Positions 5,503 to 5,668 of a DNA stretch of 5,668 nt are shown here, piece after piece. This DNA comes from Gammaproteobacteria bacterium (GTDB taxonomy: Bacteria; Pseudomonadota; Gammaproteobacteria; Chromatiales; Chromatiaceae), in contig JABDQZ010000083.1 in the NCBI GenBank assembly GCA_013041975.1, forward strand, positions 1 through 5,668, written 5' to 3'. Position numbers and translations under genes: made by a program. The first letter of the stretch is position 1. Each line of letters begins with the position of its first letter. Under the pieces are notes generated by a model that made no database searches, had not been told where the DNA came from, and worked only from the letters and a program-made list of their open reading frames with translations.

Positions 5503-5668
5503 AAAATGGCTTTCTACTCATACTGCTTGGTTATCTGGTACCCGGTATTGCTGCATCCTCTACCACCCTGTCATTTGATGTCTATCTTGATGACAAAAAA
5601 ATCGGTCTGCACCAGGTTCGTATATCTGATGAGGGAGATGAAAAGCATGTCGCGGTGCAGGCCAACAT
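5499..5668 (+). CDS. Secreted protein, DUF6134-like (N-terminal part)
   Basis: The ATG at 5499 overlaps the DUF1295 stop as ATGA, and GGGA lies eight bases before it. The visible 56 residues begin with a typical signal peptide: Lys2, then a hydrophobic stretch FLLILLGYLV (5-14) and a probable cleavage after IAA at residue 19. The mature start, LSFDVYLDDKKIGLHQVRIS (24-43), is the pattern of DUF6134 proteins, which are exported proteins often found as the last gene of Cfa-DUF2878-DUF1295 operons. The rest lies beyond the window. The product is probably periplasmic and may bind or handle lipid; that is inference. Reading another frame through the same bases gives no comparable protein. Confidence 0.8.
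   Translation, partial: MKNGFLLILLGYLVPGIAASSTTLSFDVYLDDKKIGLHQVRISDEGDEKHVAVQAN

Overview
The window looks like chromosomal DNA of a gammaproteobacterium, probably an aquatic or marine one. The reasons are the moderate base composition, the CspA-type cold-shock protein with a long leader, and the fatty-acid-modification operon on the right, whose gene set is known from proteobacterial RpoE/ChrR and LitR stress or light regulons. No tRNA, rRNA, CRISPR array, insertion sequence or phage gene was seen.

Layout. Positions 1-105 hold the last 34 codons of an unidentified plus-strand gene. Positions 169-2260 hold two minus-strand genes in tandem. An ATP-grasp ligase related to D-Ala-D-Ala ligase (1223-2260) comes first, followed after 46 bases by an asparaginase of the Rhizobium etli (PF06089) family (169-1176). 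Further upstream on the same strand is a 68-residue cold-shock protein (2488-2694). It has a perfect 9-bp hairpin after its stop codon and a leader of about 150 bases that carries a cold-box-like start and a hairpin followed by six U. Between this gene and the next lies a 428-base non-coding stretch (2695-3122). It contains the cold-shock promoter facing left, a long A/T hairpin (3006-3032) and the control region of the right-hand operon.

Positions 3123-5668 hold a tightly packed plus-strand operon in which each start codon overlaps the previous stop codon as ATGA, three times in a row. The order is: a SAM-dependent methyltransferase of the Cfa / coclaurine N-methyltransferase type; a six-segment membrane protein matching DUF2878; a multi-pass membrane protein matching DUF1295, with the RHPNY motif of steroid-reductase-like enzymes; and the start of a secreted protein matching DUF6134, cut by the window edge. 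The methyltransferase probably adds a methyl or methylene group to unsaturated acyl chains at the membrane. The two membrane proteins and the exported protein probably complete, protect or handle the modified lipid. Related proteins in Rhodobacter are linked to furan fatty acid synthesis, but whether this operon makes a furan, methyl-branched or cyclopropane lipid cannot be told from sequence.

The two most open questions are the product of this four-gene lipid operon and the substrate of the ATP-grasp ligase paired with the asparaginase. The ligase keeps the ATP and magnesium residues of D-Ala-D-Ala ligase but not its serine loop.
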